A stretch of DNA of 64,000 nt from Kaistia adipata DSM 17808 (GCF_000423225.1 NZ_KE383991.1:1064217-1128216); one strand, 5' to 3'. Shown: positions 16,227-25,186, numbered from the stretch's first letter. A program made the numbers and translations. Notes: generated by a model not told the origin, from the sequence alone.

Positions 16227-17149
16227 GTCCGCTCACTCACCAGGCTGACGAAGATCTCCTCGAGCGAGCGCTGGCTCGTCTGCAGATCCTTGTAGTGGAT
16301 GCCGGCCGCGCCGAGGGCCTTGAGCAGGTCGGCGATGCCCTTCTGCTCGGCGTCGGCGTCATAGCTGTAGACGAGCTCGTCGCCCGCCCCGTCCAGCTTC
16401 AGCCCATAGGACTCGAGCCCGGCGGGGAGCGCGTCGATCGGCTCCTGCAATTGCAGGGTCAGCTGCTTCTTGCCGAGCTTGCGCATCAGCTCGGCCTTTT
16501 CCTCGACCAGGATGATCTGGCCGCGATGGATGACGCCGATCCGGTCGGCCATCTCCTCGGCTTCCTCGATGTAGTGCGTCGTCAGGATGATGGTGACGCC
16601 GCTCTGCCGCAGCTGCCGCACCACCTCCCACATGTCGCGCCGGAGCTCGACGTCGACGCCGGCGGTCGGCTCGTCGAGGAACAGGATGTCCGGCTCGTGC
16701 GACAACGCCTTGGCGATCATGACGCGCCGCTTCATGCCGCCCGAAAGCGTGCGCAGCTTCGAGTCCTTCTTGTCCCAGAGCGACAGCTCGCGCAGGATCT
16801 TCTCGATATGGGCCGGATTGGCCGGCTTGCCGAACAGGCCGCGGCTGAACGTGACCGTCGCCCAGACGGTCTCGAACGCATCGGTCGTCAGCTCCTGCGG
16901 CACCAGGCCGATCCGCGACCGGGCCGCCTTGTATTCGGCCACGACGTCGTGGCCGTCGGCGAGCACGCGCCCCCGCGACGGATTGACGAGGCCGCAGATG
17001 ATGCTGATCAGCGTGGTCTTGCCGGCGCCGTTCGGGCCCAGCAGCGCAAAGATCTCGCCCCGGCGGATATCGAGGCTGACGTCCTTCAGCGCCTCGAAGC
17101 CCGACGCATAGACCTTCGAGAGATTCGCGACGGAAATGATGTTTTGCAT
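16223..17149 (-). CDS. ABC transporter ATP-binding protein (YadG-like)
   Basis: The 308-residue ATPase has Walker [12 protein letters not shown] near residue 39, Q-loop VPQEL, signature [15 protein letters not shown], Walker [13 protein letters not shown] and the switch His in [12 protein letters not shown]. The C-terminal 80 residues are the extension usual for ABC-2 exporters. It is the first gene of a two-gene unit with the permease at 15465 and energises efflux of an unidentified compound. Confidence 0.92.
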   Translation of the reverse strand: MQNIISVANLSKVYASGFEALKDVSLDIRRGEIFALLGPNGAGKTTLISIICGLVNPSRGRVLADGHDVVAEYKAARSRIGLVPQELTTDAFETVWATVTFSRGLFGKPANPAHIEKILRELSLWDKKDSKLRTLSGGMKRRVMIAKALSHEPDILFLDEPTAGVDVELRRDMWEVVRQLRQSGVTIILTTHYIEEAEEMADRIGVIHRGQIILVEEKAELMRKLGKKQLTLQLQEPIDALPAGLESYGLKLDGAGDELVYSYDADAEQKGIADLLKALGAAGIHYKDLQTSQRSLEEIFVSLVSERT

Positions 17150-17215
17150 GATCCCGACAATAGCCGAGCCGGATGGCGTTTCGGGCGGGATTTATGCAAC
17201 AGCGCGGCCGAATTG

Positions 17216-17755
17216 TCAGCGGCCGCCGGTTTCCTTCGCCGCTTCGGCGTTCGGCGGGCGCTTCGGATATTCGAACCGCGGCGGCAGCCAGTGATGCAAC
17301 GAGGCGACGCCGACCAGCCCGATGCTGCCGCCGATCACGACGCCGAGCAGCGTGCCGCCCTGGATCGTCGAGGTCGCCGCGAGAATGGGAATCGCGCCGG
17401 CCGGCGGATGGGTGATGCGCAGCATCGACATCAGCGCAATGGCGAGGCCAACGCCGATGGCGGCCGCGACCCAGGCGCCGGGAAACAGCATCAGGAGCAG
17501 CAGAGTCACGATCGTCGCGACGAAATAGCCGCCGACGACATTGACCGGCTGGGCCAGCGGGCTGGCCGGATGGCCGAACAGCAGCACGGCCGAGGCGCCA
17601 AACGGCGCGATCAGGAAGGGCTGGTGCGTCGTCACCGCGAGCGCGCCGACCGCCCCGATGCCGACGGCGCCGCCGAGGCCCGACTTCAGATGCGATACGA
17701 GATCGCCGCTGGCGGCTTCATGGCGGGTGACGAAATGCTTGAGGCGACGGGGCAT
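17216..17755 (-). CDS. HPP family membrane protein
   Basis: A 179-residue membrane protein with four to five hydrophobic segments and the family signature THPPAGAIP, plus FGHPASPLAQP earlier. HPP proteins are suspected anion channels or transporters; some are linked to nitrite transport, but the role here is unknown. The start MPRRLKHFVTRH at 17755 is preferred because it begins the family-like sequence; an ATG ten codons upstream is also in frame. Confidence 0.82.
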   Translation of the reverse strand: MPRRLKHFVTRHEAASGDLVSHLKSGLGGAVGIGAVGALAVTTHQPFLIAPFGASAVLLFGHPASPLAQPVNVVGGYFVATIVTLLLLMLFPGAWVAAAIGVGLAIALMSMLRITHPPAGAIPILAATSTIQGGTLLGVVIGGSIGLVGVASLHHWLPPRFEYPKRPPNAEAAKETGGR

Positions 17756-18041
17756 TCTGCTGCTGGAACCGCTGGCTACGGGCACCCCGTTGCGATGGGG
17801 CCCGATCTTCTACGCGAGGCCGCGCCGAAAAACGAGCAATCCCAATCCAGAAATCGGCGAAACGGCAGAAAAACCCAACCGACCGTGTCCGGAACGCACC
17901 TGTCCGGACGCGCCGAAGGGGCTCCGGCCCAGGGGAAAGACTCTGGAAAGCTTGAACGGGTAGTCTCGCTGCCCGGCGGAGCGGAGCTTCGGCCACTCCC
18001 GCGCCGGACGGGGTTCTGACGATGGGTTATACCGGGCGATC

Positions 18042-18488
18042 ATGCGCTGGCGCGTTCTGCGAATTCTCTTTCTGATCTACGTGGCCTGGGGCGTCTTCGC
18101 ACTGCTCCTGGTGCCGCTCTCCGCGCTCGGAATCATCGCCACGAACCCGCTCGCCGCCGTCCTGGCGCTCGTGCTCGGCCTGCCCTGGAGCGTGCTGCTG
18201 ACCTGGTGGATCGACACCTCGATCGGCTTCTTCAATTTCCTGCTGCTGATCGTGGCAATCGCGATCAACGCCGCCATCCTGCGCTTCATCGCCCGCCGTC
18301 CCCGCCCCGTCCCCGAGCCGGAAGAGGACGACGAAGAGGCCTTCGAAGACGACGAGGATGCCGACGCCCCGCACGCCATCCCTCCGCACGACGACGACGT
18401 GACGGACGAGGACGACGAAGGCTGGGACTACTGGCACGAGCAGAACGGCGGCGAGCCGCCGCCGCAAAACGACAGGCGCCGCCGCTAG
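18042..18488 (+). CDS. Small membrane protein with acidic tail, unknown function
   Basis: The 148-residue protein has two clear membrane helices (about residues 6-32 and 36-80, possibly split in two) followed by a strongly acidic cytoplasmic tail rich in Glu and Asp (EPEEDDEEAFEDDEDAD and DDDVTDEDDEG) and an arginine-rich end. I do not recognise a family. The 250 bases upstream hold no gene. It converges on the idonate dehydrogenase. Confidence 0.65.
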   Translation: MRWRVLRILFLIYVAWGVFALLLVPLSALGIIATNPLAAVLALVLGLPWSVLLTWWIDTSIGFFNFLLLIVAIAINAAILRFIARRPRPVPEPEEDDEEAFEDDEDADAPHAIPPHDDDVTDEDDEGWDYWHEQNGGEPPPQNDRRRR

Positions 18489-18513
18489 GGCATATCGGGT
18501 CGGCTGCCCAGCC

Positions 18514-19542
18514 TCAGAACGCCAGCTGCACCTTCATCGCGCGCTTGCGATCGCCGGCCGTCTCGAACGCCTCGACGGCGTCGGCGATGCCGTAACTGCC
18601 GGTCAGAAGCGGCCGCAGATCGACCTTGCGCTGGTCGATCAGCCTGACCGCGAGCGGGAACTCCTCGTGGAAGCGGAACGAGCCAGTGAGCGCGATCTCC
18701 TTGGCGACGACGACGTTCTGCGGCAGGGACATCTCGCCGCCGAGGCCGACCTGGACGATGGTGCCGCGCGGCCGCACCACTTCGAGGCCGGAGCGCAGCG
18801 CGCGCTCGTTGCCGGAGCATTCGAACATCACGCCTACCGTGCCCTTGTCGACGCCGAGCGCCGCCAGCGCCTCGGGCTCGTTGGCCGTGTTGATGGTGCG
18901 GTCGGCGCCGAGCTCGCGCGCATAGGCGAGCGGCTCGTCGACCACATCGGTGACGATGATCTCGGCCGCGCCGTGGAAGCGGGCCGCCGCGACGGTCAGC
19001 GCGCCGATCGGGCCGCAGCCGGTGATCAGCACGCGCTTGCCGAGCAGCGACGGCGCGCGCGACAGCGCATGCAGCGTCACGGCGAAGGGCTCGGCCATGG
19101 CGAGCTCCGCGACCGAGGCCGTCCCGGCCTTCTCGCACTGCACCGCGTCACAGACGAGCATCTCGCGGAAGGCGCCCTGGATGTGCGGCATCGGCATGGC
19201 GCTGCCGTAGAAGCGCATGTTCAGGCACTGGTTCGGCAGGCCTTCCAGGCAATAGCGGCAGGCGCGGCAGGGGCGCGACGGGTTGACGGCGACGCGGTCG
19301 CCCGGCTTCAGACCCGTGACGTCAGAACCGACTGCGGCGATCGTGCCGGCGACCTCGTGGCCGAGGATCATCGGCTCGCGCAGCCGCACCGTGCCGAAGC
19401 CGCCATGATGGTAGTAATGCAGGTCGGAGCCGCAGATGCCGCCGGCCTCGATCCGGACCGTGACCTCGCCCGGCCCCATCGCGCCAGGCTCGCGCTCCTC
19501 GATCCTGAGATCATGGGCGGCATGGATGACGACAGCGCGCAT
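18514..19542 (-). CDS. idnD: L-idonate 5-dehydrogenase (zinc-dependent MDR)
   Basis: A 342-residue zinc alcohol dehydrogenase. It shows the catalytic-zinc segment GGICGSDLHYYHHGGFG, GHEVAGTI, four structural-zinc cysteines in CRACRYCLEGLPNQC, and the NAD-binding loop ITGCGPIGAL. The segment SDLHYYHHGG and the segment LNMRFYGSAMPMPHIQGAF are characteristic of the L-idonate 5-dehydrogenase branch, which oxidises L-idonate to 5-ketogluconate. The SDR at 20239 could then reduce that product to gluconate. The ATG at 19542 begins MRAVVIHAAHDLR. A near-palindrome shared with the rest of the cluster lies 21-34 bases upstream. Confidence 0.85.
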   Translation of the reverse strand: MRAVVIHAAHDLRIEEREPGAMGPGEVTVRIEAGGICGSDLHYYHHGGFGTVRLREPMILGHEVAGTIAAVGSDVTGLKPGDRVAVNPSRPCRACRYCLEGLPNQCLNMRFYGSAMPMPHIQGAFREMLVCDAVQCEKAGTASVAELAMAEPFAVTLHALSRAPSLLGKRVLITGCGPIGALTVAAARFHGAAEIIVTDVVDEPLAYARELGADRTINTANEPEALAALGVDKGTVGVMFECSGNERALRSGLEVVRPRGTIVQVGLGGEMSLPQNVVVAKEIALTGSFRFHEEFPLAVRLIDQRKVDLRPLLTGSYGIADAVEAFETAGDRKRAMKVQLAF

Positions 19543-19562
19543 GGACGTTTCTCCCGGATTTT

Positions 19563-19576
19563 TGTTATCGATATCA
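19563..19576. promoter_or_regulatory. Idonate-cluster operator, site 1 (TGTTATCGATATCA)
   Basis: It matches the perfect palindrome TGTTATCGATAACA at 21122 in 13 of 14 positions. It sits 21-34 bases upstream of the idonate dehydrogenase start, overlapping where its promoter should be. The likely binder is the GntR-like LacI protein encoded at 25187. Confidence 0.65.
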
Positions 19577-19622
19577 CGATGTGGACGCAAGGCAAGGCGG
19601 GCCGCCCCGCCCACGCCGGAAA

Positions 19623-20036
19623 TCACGTCGTCTCATCCGCCTCCGGCTCGACCGCTCCGGTATCGAGATGCCACCAGCCCGGCCGGCGATCGACGAAGGA
19701 ATGCGCCCTCGGCCGCAGCGCCGCCTGATCCGGCTGGTCGAATCCACCGATCAGCAACTCGATCGTCGGCGCGTCATCGATGGCCCCGATCGAACTTCCG
19801 CATCTGGGGCAGAACGCCCGGCTGGTGATGTCAGACGAGCGGAAGGTCGCGGGCGCGCCGCCCGGCCCATTCCAGCGCACCCTGTCGCGCGGAAACGCCG
19901 CCCAGACCGTCGTCGGGGCGCCGGTGTGCCGCTGGCACTGCCGGCAGGAACAGGTATGCGGGTTGTCGGCCGGGCCGATCGCCTCATAACGGATCCAGCC
20001 GCAGAGGCATCCGCCACCATAGATCGTTTCTGTCAC
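19623..20036 (-). CDS. GFA-family protein (glutathione-dependent formaldehyde-activating enzyme-like / CENP-V fold)
   Basis: The 137-residue protein has the zinc-binding cysteine pattern of the GFA family: GGCLCGWIRYEA, CSCRQCQRHTG and FCPRCGSSIG. Most members have no proven reaction despite the family name. The GTG at 20036 is chosen because GGGAGAAGG precedes it closely and the family N-terminus begins there. It lies on the minus strand upstream of the idonate dehydrogenase and diverges from the SDR at 20239, so a part in that pathway is possible but not shown. Confidence 0.85.
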   Translation of the reverse strand: MTETIYGGGCLCGWIRYEAIGPADNPHTCSCRQCQRHTGAPTTVWAAFPRDRVRWNGPGGAPATFRSSDITSRAFCPRCGSSIGAIDDAPTIELLIGGFDQPDQAALRPRAHSFVDRRPGWWHLDTGAVEPEADETT

Positions 20037-20178
20037 GCCTTCTCCCAGCTTGCTGTAGCCATGCGGGTCGCCGCCCTCTCCATGGCGCGCCCGCGTCCGG
20101 TTCGGACGTCGCCCTTGTACAGCCGGCGGCGTCGAACGCCAGCGCAACGCGGCCGCAGGCGCCCGCTTGACACCCTGA

Positions 20179-20192
20179 TGTTATCGATACCC
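20179..20192. promoter_or_regulatory. Idonate-cluster operator, site 2 (TGTTATCGATACCC)
   Basis: The left arm and centre TGTTATCGATA are identical to the perfect site at 21122; the right arm has two changes (12 of 14 match). It lies about 50 bases upstream of the SDR start at 20239, in the region it shares with the divergent GFA-family gene. Confidence 0.6.
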
Positions 20193-20238
20193 AATCCGCC
20201 TACCCATCACCAACAGCATGATTTCAGGGAGTGAGCGC

Positions 20239-21000
20239 GTGAACCTGTTCGATCTCAGCGGGCGACTGGCCCTCGTCACCGGCGCCAGCAAGGGCATCGG
20301 CTACGCGATCGCGGACGCGCTCGCCTCGGCCGGCGCCCGCATCGTGCTCAACGCCCGCGACGAGGCCCGGCTCGAGGAGGCGCGCGCGACCCTCGCCGCC
20401 AAGGGCTACGACGTCCACACCGCCGCCTTCGACGTGACCGACCCCGATGCGGTGACCGCTGGCGTCGAGAAGATCGAAGCCGAGATCGGACCGATCGACA
20501 TCCTCGTCAACAATGCCGGCATGCAGCACCGCACGCCGCTGCAGGATTTCCCGCTCGAGGCCTGGCGCAAGATCACCGCAACCAACATCGACAGCGTCTA
20601 TCTGGTCGGCCAGGCGGTCGGCCGGCGGATGATCCCGCGCGGGCGCGGCAAGATCATCAATGTCGGCTCCGTGCAGAGCGAGATGGCGCGGCCCGGCATC
20701 GCCCCCTACACGGCGACCAAGGGCGCGGTGAAGATGCTGACCAAGGGCATGGCGACCGACTGGGCCCGCTACGGCATCCAGGTCAACGGCATCGGTCCCG
20801 GCTATTTCAGGACCGAGCTGAACGCCGCGCTGGTCGCCGACGAGACGTTTTCGGCCTGGCTCGCCAACCGCACGCCGGCCGGCCGCTGGGGCGACGTCCA
20901 GGAACTGGCGGGCGCCGCGATCTTCCTCGCCTCCGATGCGTCGAGCTTCGTCAACGGCCACATCCTCTATGTCGACGGCGGCATCACCGCCAGCCTCTGA
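20239..21000 (+). CDS. SDR oxidoreductase, gluconate 5-dehydrogenase (IdnO-like)
   Basis: A 253-residue short-chain dehydrogenase beginning NLFDLSGRLALVTGASKGIG, with NNAG, SVQSE and YTATKGAVK carrying the catalytic Tyr and Lys, and the ending FVNGHILYVDGG. It is a paralogue of the SDR at 11516. The place next to idonate dehydrogenase, under the same operator, argues for reduction of 5-keto-D-gluconate to D-gluconate. The GTG at 20239 has GGGAG at the right distance; an in-frame ATG at 20218 is the alternative and would add seven residues. Confidence 0.85.
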   Translation: MNLFDLSGRLALVTGASKGIGYAIADALASAGARIVLNARDEARLEEARATLAAKGYDVHTAAFDVTDPDAVTAGVEKIEAEIGPIDILVNNAGMQHRTPLQDFPLEAWRKITATNIDSVYLVGQAVGRRMIPRGRGKIINVGSVQSEMARPGIAPYTATKGAVKMLTKGMATDWARYGIQVNGIGPGYFRTELNAALVADETFSAWLANRTPAGRWGDVQELAGAAIFLASDASSFVNGHILYVDGGITASL

Positions 21001-21121
21001 CGCCAGGGCCGGCGCGGCCTCGCCGCGCCGGCTCCCACACCGCTCCTCATGCGCCCCCAGAGGCGGCCCCACTTGCCGGCCCACTTGCCGCGACGCCATC
21101 CCGGCTTGACTTAACGTCATC

Positions 21122-21135
21122 TGTTATCGATAACA
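21122..21135. promoter_or_regulatory. Idonate-cluster operator, site 3 (perfect palindrome TGTTATCGATAACA)
   Basis: This is a perfect 14-bp palindrome with a central CG. Its layout resembles the gluconate-repressor operator of E. coli (TGTTACC-GGTAACA). It is about 70 bases upstream of the ABC importer's first gene. Sites at 19563 and 20179 are degenerate copies. Confidence 0.75.
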
Positions 21136-21202
21136 ATATCAACCGGACAAAGAGCCGGATCGGGAACGAAACGCGGTGCCGTCCGCATCCGGGAGGATGA
21201 AA

Positions 21203-22696
21203 ATGGCAGACGGGGGAACCCTGCGCTTCGACGATGTCGCCAAGGCTTTCGGCGGCACGCGGGCGCTGAAGGGCGTGAGCTTCGAGGTGGCGCGCGGCGA
21301 GGTCGTGGCGCTGCTCGGCGAGAACGGCGCCGGCAAGTCGACGCTGATCAAGATCCTCGGCGGCATTTTCCGCGCCGACAGCGGCCACGTCACCATCGGC
21401 GGCGAGCCCTATCGCCACCGGGCGCAGGCGCGCGGCGAGCGCCAGAAGGTCGCCTTCATCCATCAGGATCTCGGCCTTGTCGAATGGATGACGGTCGCCG
21501 AGAACATGGGCCTTGCGCAGGGCTTCTCCGGACGCGGCCTGATCGACTGGCGCTCGACCGAGCAGCGCGCCGCGACGGCGCTGGAGTTGGTCGGCTGCGA
21601 CATCGACCCGACGACGCGCGTGCACAGCCTGAGTCGCACGGAGAAATCACTGGTCGCGATCGCCCGCGCACTCGTCGTCGATTGCGATTTCCTCGTGCTG
21701 GACGAGCCGACGGCGAGCCTTCCCGCCGACGAGGTCGAGCGCCTGTTCGAGGCGATCCGCCGGCTACGCGCCCGCGGCGTCGGCATGATCTATGTCTCGC
21801 ACCGGCTCGACGAGATCTTCCGCATCGCCGACCGCGTCGTCGTCATGCGCGACGGCAACAAGGTCGGCGAGAAGCCCGTCTCCGAGACCACGCCCGACGA
21901 ACTGGTCAGCCTGATCGTCGGCTCGACGACGCTCGAACTGTTCAAGAAGGCCGAACTCGGCTCCGGCAAGATGCGCGTCGCGGTCAAGGGGCTGGAGACG
22001 TCGTCGGCCGGCCCCGTCACCTTCAACATCCGCCAGGGCGAACTGCTCGGGCTCGTCGGCCTGCGCGGCGCCGGCCAGGAGGAGATCGGCCGCGCCCTGT
22101 TCGGCGCCCTGCCCCATCGCGGCAGCGTCCTCATCGACGGCGCGGCGCCCGATCTTTCGAACCCGCGCTCAGCGCTCCGTTCCGGCATCGGGCTGATGGC
22201 GCGCGACCGCACCGAGGAATCCGTCGCCTTCTCGCTCAGCGTCCGCGAGAACGCCTTCCTCAATCCCGCCGCGATCGGGCGCGGCCTGCTCTCCTATCTG
22301 TCGCCACGCGCCGAGGCCCGCATGGCCGAGGAACTCGGCGCCTCGGTCGGCCTCCGGCCGAACGATCCCGACCTGCCGATCGAAGGCCTTTCCGGCGGCA
22401 ACCAGCAGAAGGTCGTGGTCGGCCGCTGGCTCGCCACCAATCGCCGCCTGCTGATCGCCGAGGACCCGACCGCCGGCGTCGACGTCGGCGCCAAGGCGGA
22501 GATCTACCGCCTGATCGCCCAGGCGCTCGAACACGGCCTCGCCGTGCTCGTCGTCTCCACCGACTTCGAGGAGATCGCCCATATCTGCCACCGGGCGCTC
22601 GTCTTCAACCGCGGCCGGATCCTCACCGAACTCTCGGGATCCGCCCTCACCACCGAATCCGTGATCACCGCGGCCTCCGCGTCGGAAGCAGCCTAG
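21203..22696 (+). CDS. Sugar ABC transporter ATP-binding protein (RbsA/XylG type, duplicated ATPase)
   Basis: The protein of 497 residues has two ATPase halves. Half one has Walker A GENGAGKSTLIK, Walker B FLVLDEPTASLP and an unusual signature LSRTEKSLVAIARAL (LSxGxxQ is normal). Half two has the degenerate Walker loop GLRGAGQEEIGRALFG usual in this class, and a full signature LSGGNQQKVVVGRWL. It drives uptake of a carbohydrate or sugar acid with the permease and binding protein that follow. The ATG at 21203 is six bases after GGGAGG; ATG 21197 and GTG 21176 are also in frame. Confidence 0.9.
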   Translation: MADGGTLRFDDVAKAFGGTRALKGVSFEVARGEVVALLGENGAGKSTLIKILGGIFRADSGHVTIGGEPYRHRAQARGERQKVAFIHQDLGLVEWMTVAENMGLAQGFSGRGLIDWRSTEQRAATALELVGCDIDPTTRVHSLSRTEKSLVAIARALVVDCDFLVLDEPTASLPADEVERLFEAIRRLRARGVGMIYVSHRLDEIFRIADRVVVMRDGNKVGEKPVSETTPDELVSLIVGSTTLELFKKAELGSGKMRVAVKGLETSSAGPVTFNIRQGELLGLVGLRGAGQEEIGRALFGALPHRGSVLIDGAAPDLSNPRSALRSGIGLMARDRTEESVAFSLSVRENAFLNPAAIGRGLLSYLSPRAEARMAEELGASVGLRPNDPDLPIEGLSGGNQQKVVVGRWLATNRRLLIAEDPTAGVDVGAKAEIYRLIAQALEHGLAVLVVSTDFEEIAHICHRALVFNRGRILTELSGSALTTESVITAASASEAA

Positions 22697-22707
22697 GAAC
22701 AGCGCCC

Positions 22708-23757
22708 ATGTCCATGAACTCCGTCCGTTCCGACGCGCTCGAGCCGACCCGCGGCGAGCTGAAGAACGCCTCGCTCGGCGAACGCATCCGCCGCCGCATT
22801 CCCGTCTACGGCCTGCCGATCCTGATGGTGCTCCTGATCATCATCTTCTCGGTCGCGCTGCCGCAGACCTTCCCGACCATGCTGAACCTGCGCTCGATCA
22901 TCTCCGACAAGGCGATCATCGCGCTGCTCTCGCTCGCCGCGATGATCCCGATGGCGGCCGGCAAGATCGACCTGACGGTCGGCTACGGCATCGTGCTCTG
23001 GCACATCCTGGCGATCAGCCTGCAGACCATCCTCGGCATCCCGTGGCCGCTCGCCGTTCTGATCGTCATCATCCTCGGCGCCGGCGTCGGCCTGCTGAAC
23101 GGCCTGCTGGTCGAGGTGGCGCGCATCGACAGTTTCATCGCGACGCTCGGCACCGGCACCGTGCTCTACGCCATCGCGCTCTGGCACACGGGCGGCCGCC
23201 AGGTGGTGGCGCAGCTGCCGCAGGGCTTCCTGGCGCTGAACGGGACGATGGTCTTCGGCCTGCCGATCACCGGCTACTACGTGATCGCGCTCGCCATCGT
23301 CATGTGGCTGATCCTCGAGCACCTGCCGGTCGGCCGCTATCTCTACGCGATCGGCGCCAACCCGAAGGCGGCGGCGCTGAACGGCATTCCCGTGCAGCGC
23401 TACACCATGGGCGCCTTCATCGCCTCTGGCGCGCTCACCGCCGTCGCCGGCGTGCTGCTCGCCTCGAAGCTCCGCATCGGCCAGGCCAGCGTCGGCCTCG
23501 AATATCTGCTCCCCGCCCTCGTCGGCGCCTTCCTCGGCTCGACGACGATCAAGCCCGGCCGCGTCAATGTCTGGGGCACGCTCGCCGGCGTCGCCATCCT
23601 CGCCGTCGGTATCGCCGGCATCCAGCAGTTCGGCGGCTCGTTCTGGGTCGAGCCGATGTTCAACGGCGTCACCCTGCTGATCGCGATCGGCATCGCCGGC
23701 TACGCACAGCGCCGCCGCGGCGCCAGCAACAAGACATTCAAGAAGGCGGGCCCCTGA
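22708..23757 (+). CDS. Sugar ABC transporter permease (RbsC type)
   Basis: The 349-residue membrane protein has about ten hydrophobic segments in the pattern of ribose/xylose-type permeases (BPD_transp_2 family). Recognisable blocks are MAAGKIDLTVGYGIVLWH, LNGLLVEVARIDSFIATLGT, AIGANPKAAALNGI and GLEYLLPALVGAFLGSTTI. It follows the ATPase gene by 11 bases and is followed 29 bases on by the binding protein, forming one operon. It makes the membrane channel of the importer; the substrate is probably idonate or a related sugar acid, inferred from the cluster. Confidence 0.9.
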   Translation: MSMNSVRSDALEPTRGELKNASLGERIRRRIPVYGLPILMVLLIIIFSVALPQTFPTMLNLRSIISDKAIIALLSLAAMIPMAAGKIDLTVGYGIVLWHILAISLQTILGIPWPLAVLIVIILGAGVGLLNGLLVEVARIDSFIATLGTGTVLYAIALWHTGGRQVVAQLPQGFLALNGTMVFGLPITGYYVIALAIVMWLILEHLPVGRYLYAIGANPKAAALNGIPVQRYTMGAFIASGALTAVAGVLLASKLRIGQASVGLEYLLPALVGAFLGSTTIKPGRVNVWGTLAGVAILAVGIAGIQQFGGSFWVEPMFNGVTLLIAIGIAGYAQRRRGASNKTFKKAGP

Positions 23758-23786
23758 GAGACCTGCCGCAACACGGAGGGACGACC

Positions 23787-24896
23787 ATGAAGTCACGCAA
23801 TCTGCTGCTGGCGGCCGCCAGCGCCGTCACGCTGATGGCCATGCCGGCCATCGCCCAGGCCGACGCCTTTGTCGACGAGGCCAAGGCGATCGTCGCCAAG
23901 GCATCGAACCGGGCCGACAAATGGGACGGCCCGACCACCGGCCCGAAGGCGGCCGGCAAGAAGACCATCGTCTATGTCGCCGGCGACATGCGCAATGGCG
24001 GCATTCTCGGCGTCGCGCAGGGCGCCAAGGAAGCGGCCGAGGCGATCGGCTGGACCTATCGCGAGATCGACGGCCAGGGCACCGTCTCCGGCCAGTCGGC
24101 CGCGCTCAGCCAGGCGATCGCGCTGAAGCCGGACGCCATCATTGTCGGCGGCAGCGACGCGGTCGAGCAGAAGGCCGGCCTCGAGGGCGCCGCCAAGGAA
24201 GGCATCCTCATGGTCGGCTGGCATTCCGGCCCCGTCCCCGGCCCGCTCGAAGGCACGCCGATCTTCGCCAACGTCACCACCGACGCGATGGAAGTCGCCA
24301 AGGTCGCGGCGATGAAGGCGGTCGCCGATTCCGACGGCAAGGCCGGCGTGGTCGTCTTCGCGGATTCGACCTATGCCATCGCCATCGCCAAGGGCCGCGC
24401 GATGGAGGAATGGATCAAGAAGTGCGCCGGCTGCACGGTCGTGTCGTTCCAGGACACGCCGCTCGCCGACGTTTCCACCCGCATCCCGCAGCTGACGACG
24501 ACGCTCTTGCAGCAGAACGGCGCCAAGTGGACCCATTCGCTGGCGATCAACGATCTCTACTACGACTTCATGCCGCCGGCGCTGCAGGCGGCCGGCATCG
24601 CCGGTGACGGCGACCCGCAGAACATCTCGGCCGGCGACGGCTCGGAATCGGCCTTCCAGCGCATCCGCGCCAAGGACCATCAGGCCGCGACCGTTCCCGA
24701 GCCGCTCGCCATGCAGGGCTGGCAGCTGATCGACGAGCTGAACCGCGCCTTCGCCGGCGAGAAGTGGTCGGGCTACGTGCCGGGCGTCCACCTGGTGACG
24801 CCTGATAACATCGCCTTTGACGGCGGCCCGAAGAACATCTTCGACCCCGACAACGGCTATCGCGACGCCTACAAGAAGATCTGGGGCGTCAACTGA
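23787..24896 (+). CDS. Sugar ABC transporter substrate-binding protein (periplasmic-binding-protein type 1)
   Basis: The 369-residue protein starts with a signal peptide (MKSRNLLLAAASAVTLMAMPAIAQA, cleavage after AQA). It has the two-lobe ribose-binding-protein pattern: IVYVAGDMRNGGILGVAQG, LKPDAIIVGGSDA, HSLAINDLYYDFM, and a C-terminal GYVPGVHLVTPDNI. A Cys pair CAGC in the middle may form a disulfide. The GGAGGG ribosome site is strong, as expected for an abundant periplasmic protein. A stem-loop follows the gene. Confidence 0.9.
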   Translation: MKSRNLLLAAASAVTLMAMPAIAQADAFVDEAKAIVAKASNRADKWDGPTTGPKAAGKKTIVYVAGDMRNGGILGVAQGAKEAAEAIGWTYREIDGQGTVSGQSAALSQAIALKPDAIIVGGSDAVEQKAGLEGAAKEGILMVGWHSGPVPGPLEGTPIFANVTTDAMEVAKVAAMKAVADSDGKAGVVVFADSTYAIAIAKGRAMEEWIKKCAGCTVVSFQDTPLADVSTRIPQLTTTLLQQNGAKWTHSLAINDLYYDFMPPALQAAGIAGDGDPQNISAGDGSESAFQRIRAKDHQAATVPEPLAMQGWQLIDELNRAFAGEKWSGYVPGVHLVTPDNIAFDGGPKNIFDPDNGYRDAYKKIWGVN

Positions 24897-24914
24897 GCCT
24901 CTGAACATCGGATC

Positions 24915-24938
24915 GATGGCGGCCACTCGGCCGCCATC
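24915..24938 (+). terminator. Stem-loop after the ABC operon
   Basis: A perfect 10-bp stem GATGGCGGCC/GGCCGCCATC with loop ACTC lies 19 bases after the binding-protein stop. There is no long T-run, so it may end transcription weakly or protect the mRNA 3' end. Confidence 0.6.
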
Positions 24939-24984
24939 CTTCACCGGGCCGCCCCGCGGCTCTGGCACTCCGGGCCCGGCTGCG

Positions 24985-25092
24985 CTAGAGCGTCTCATCA
25001 TTTCATGGAAACGATGAAACGCTCTAACCCCTTGTTTGATCGCATTTTCTTCACGCGAACCGGTATCCACTTCGCTCGAGAATGCTCTAGCG
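24985..25092. repeat. Rhizobiales-type intergenic repeat, copy B (inverted relative to copy A)
   Basis: On the minus strand this matches the repeat at 15402-15466 (GCGAAGTGGATACCGGTTCG and neighbours). It also carries an extra module at 24987-25022, AGCGTCTCATC…GATGAAACGCT, which is a hairpin with one mismatch. The element fills the gap between the ABC operon and the LacI gene. Confidence 0.75.
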
Positions 25093-25186
25093 ACGCCGCT
25101 CCGGCCCGAACTCGCATGATGACGACTGGCCTCTTTTCACTTCCACCGGAGACGCGCGCCGCGCGTCCAGGCAACAGGTAGAGAGA

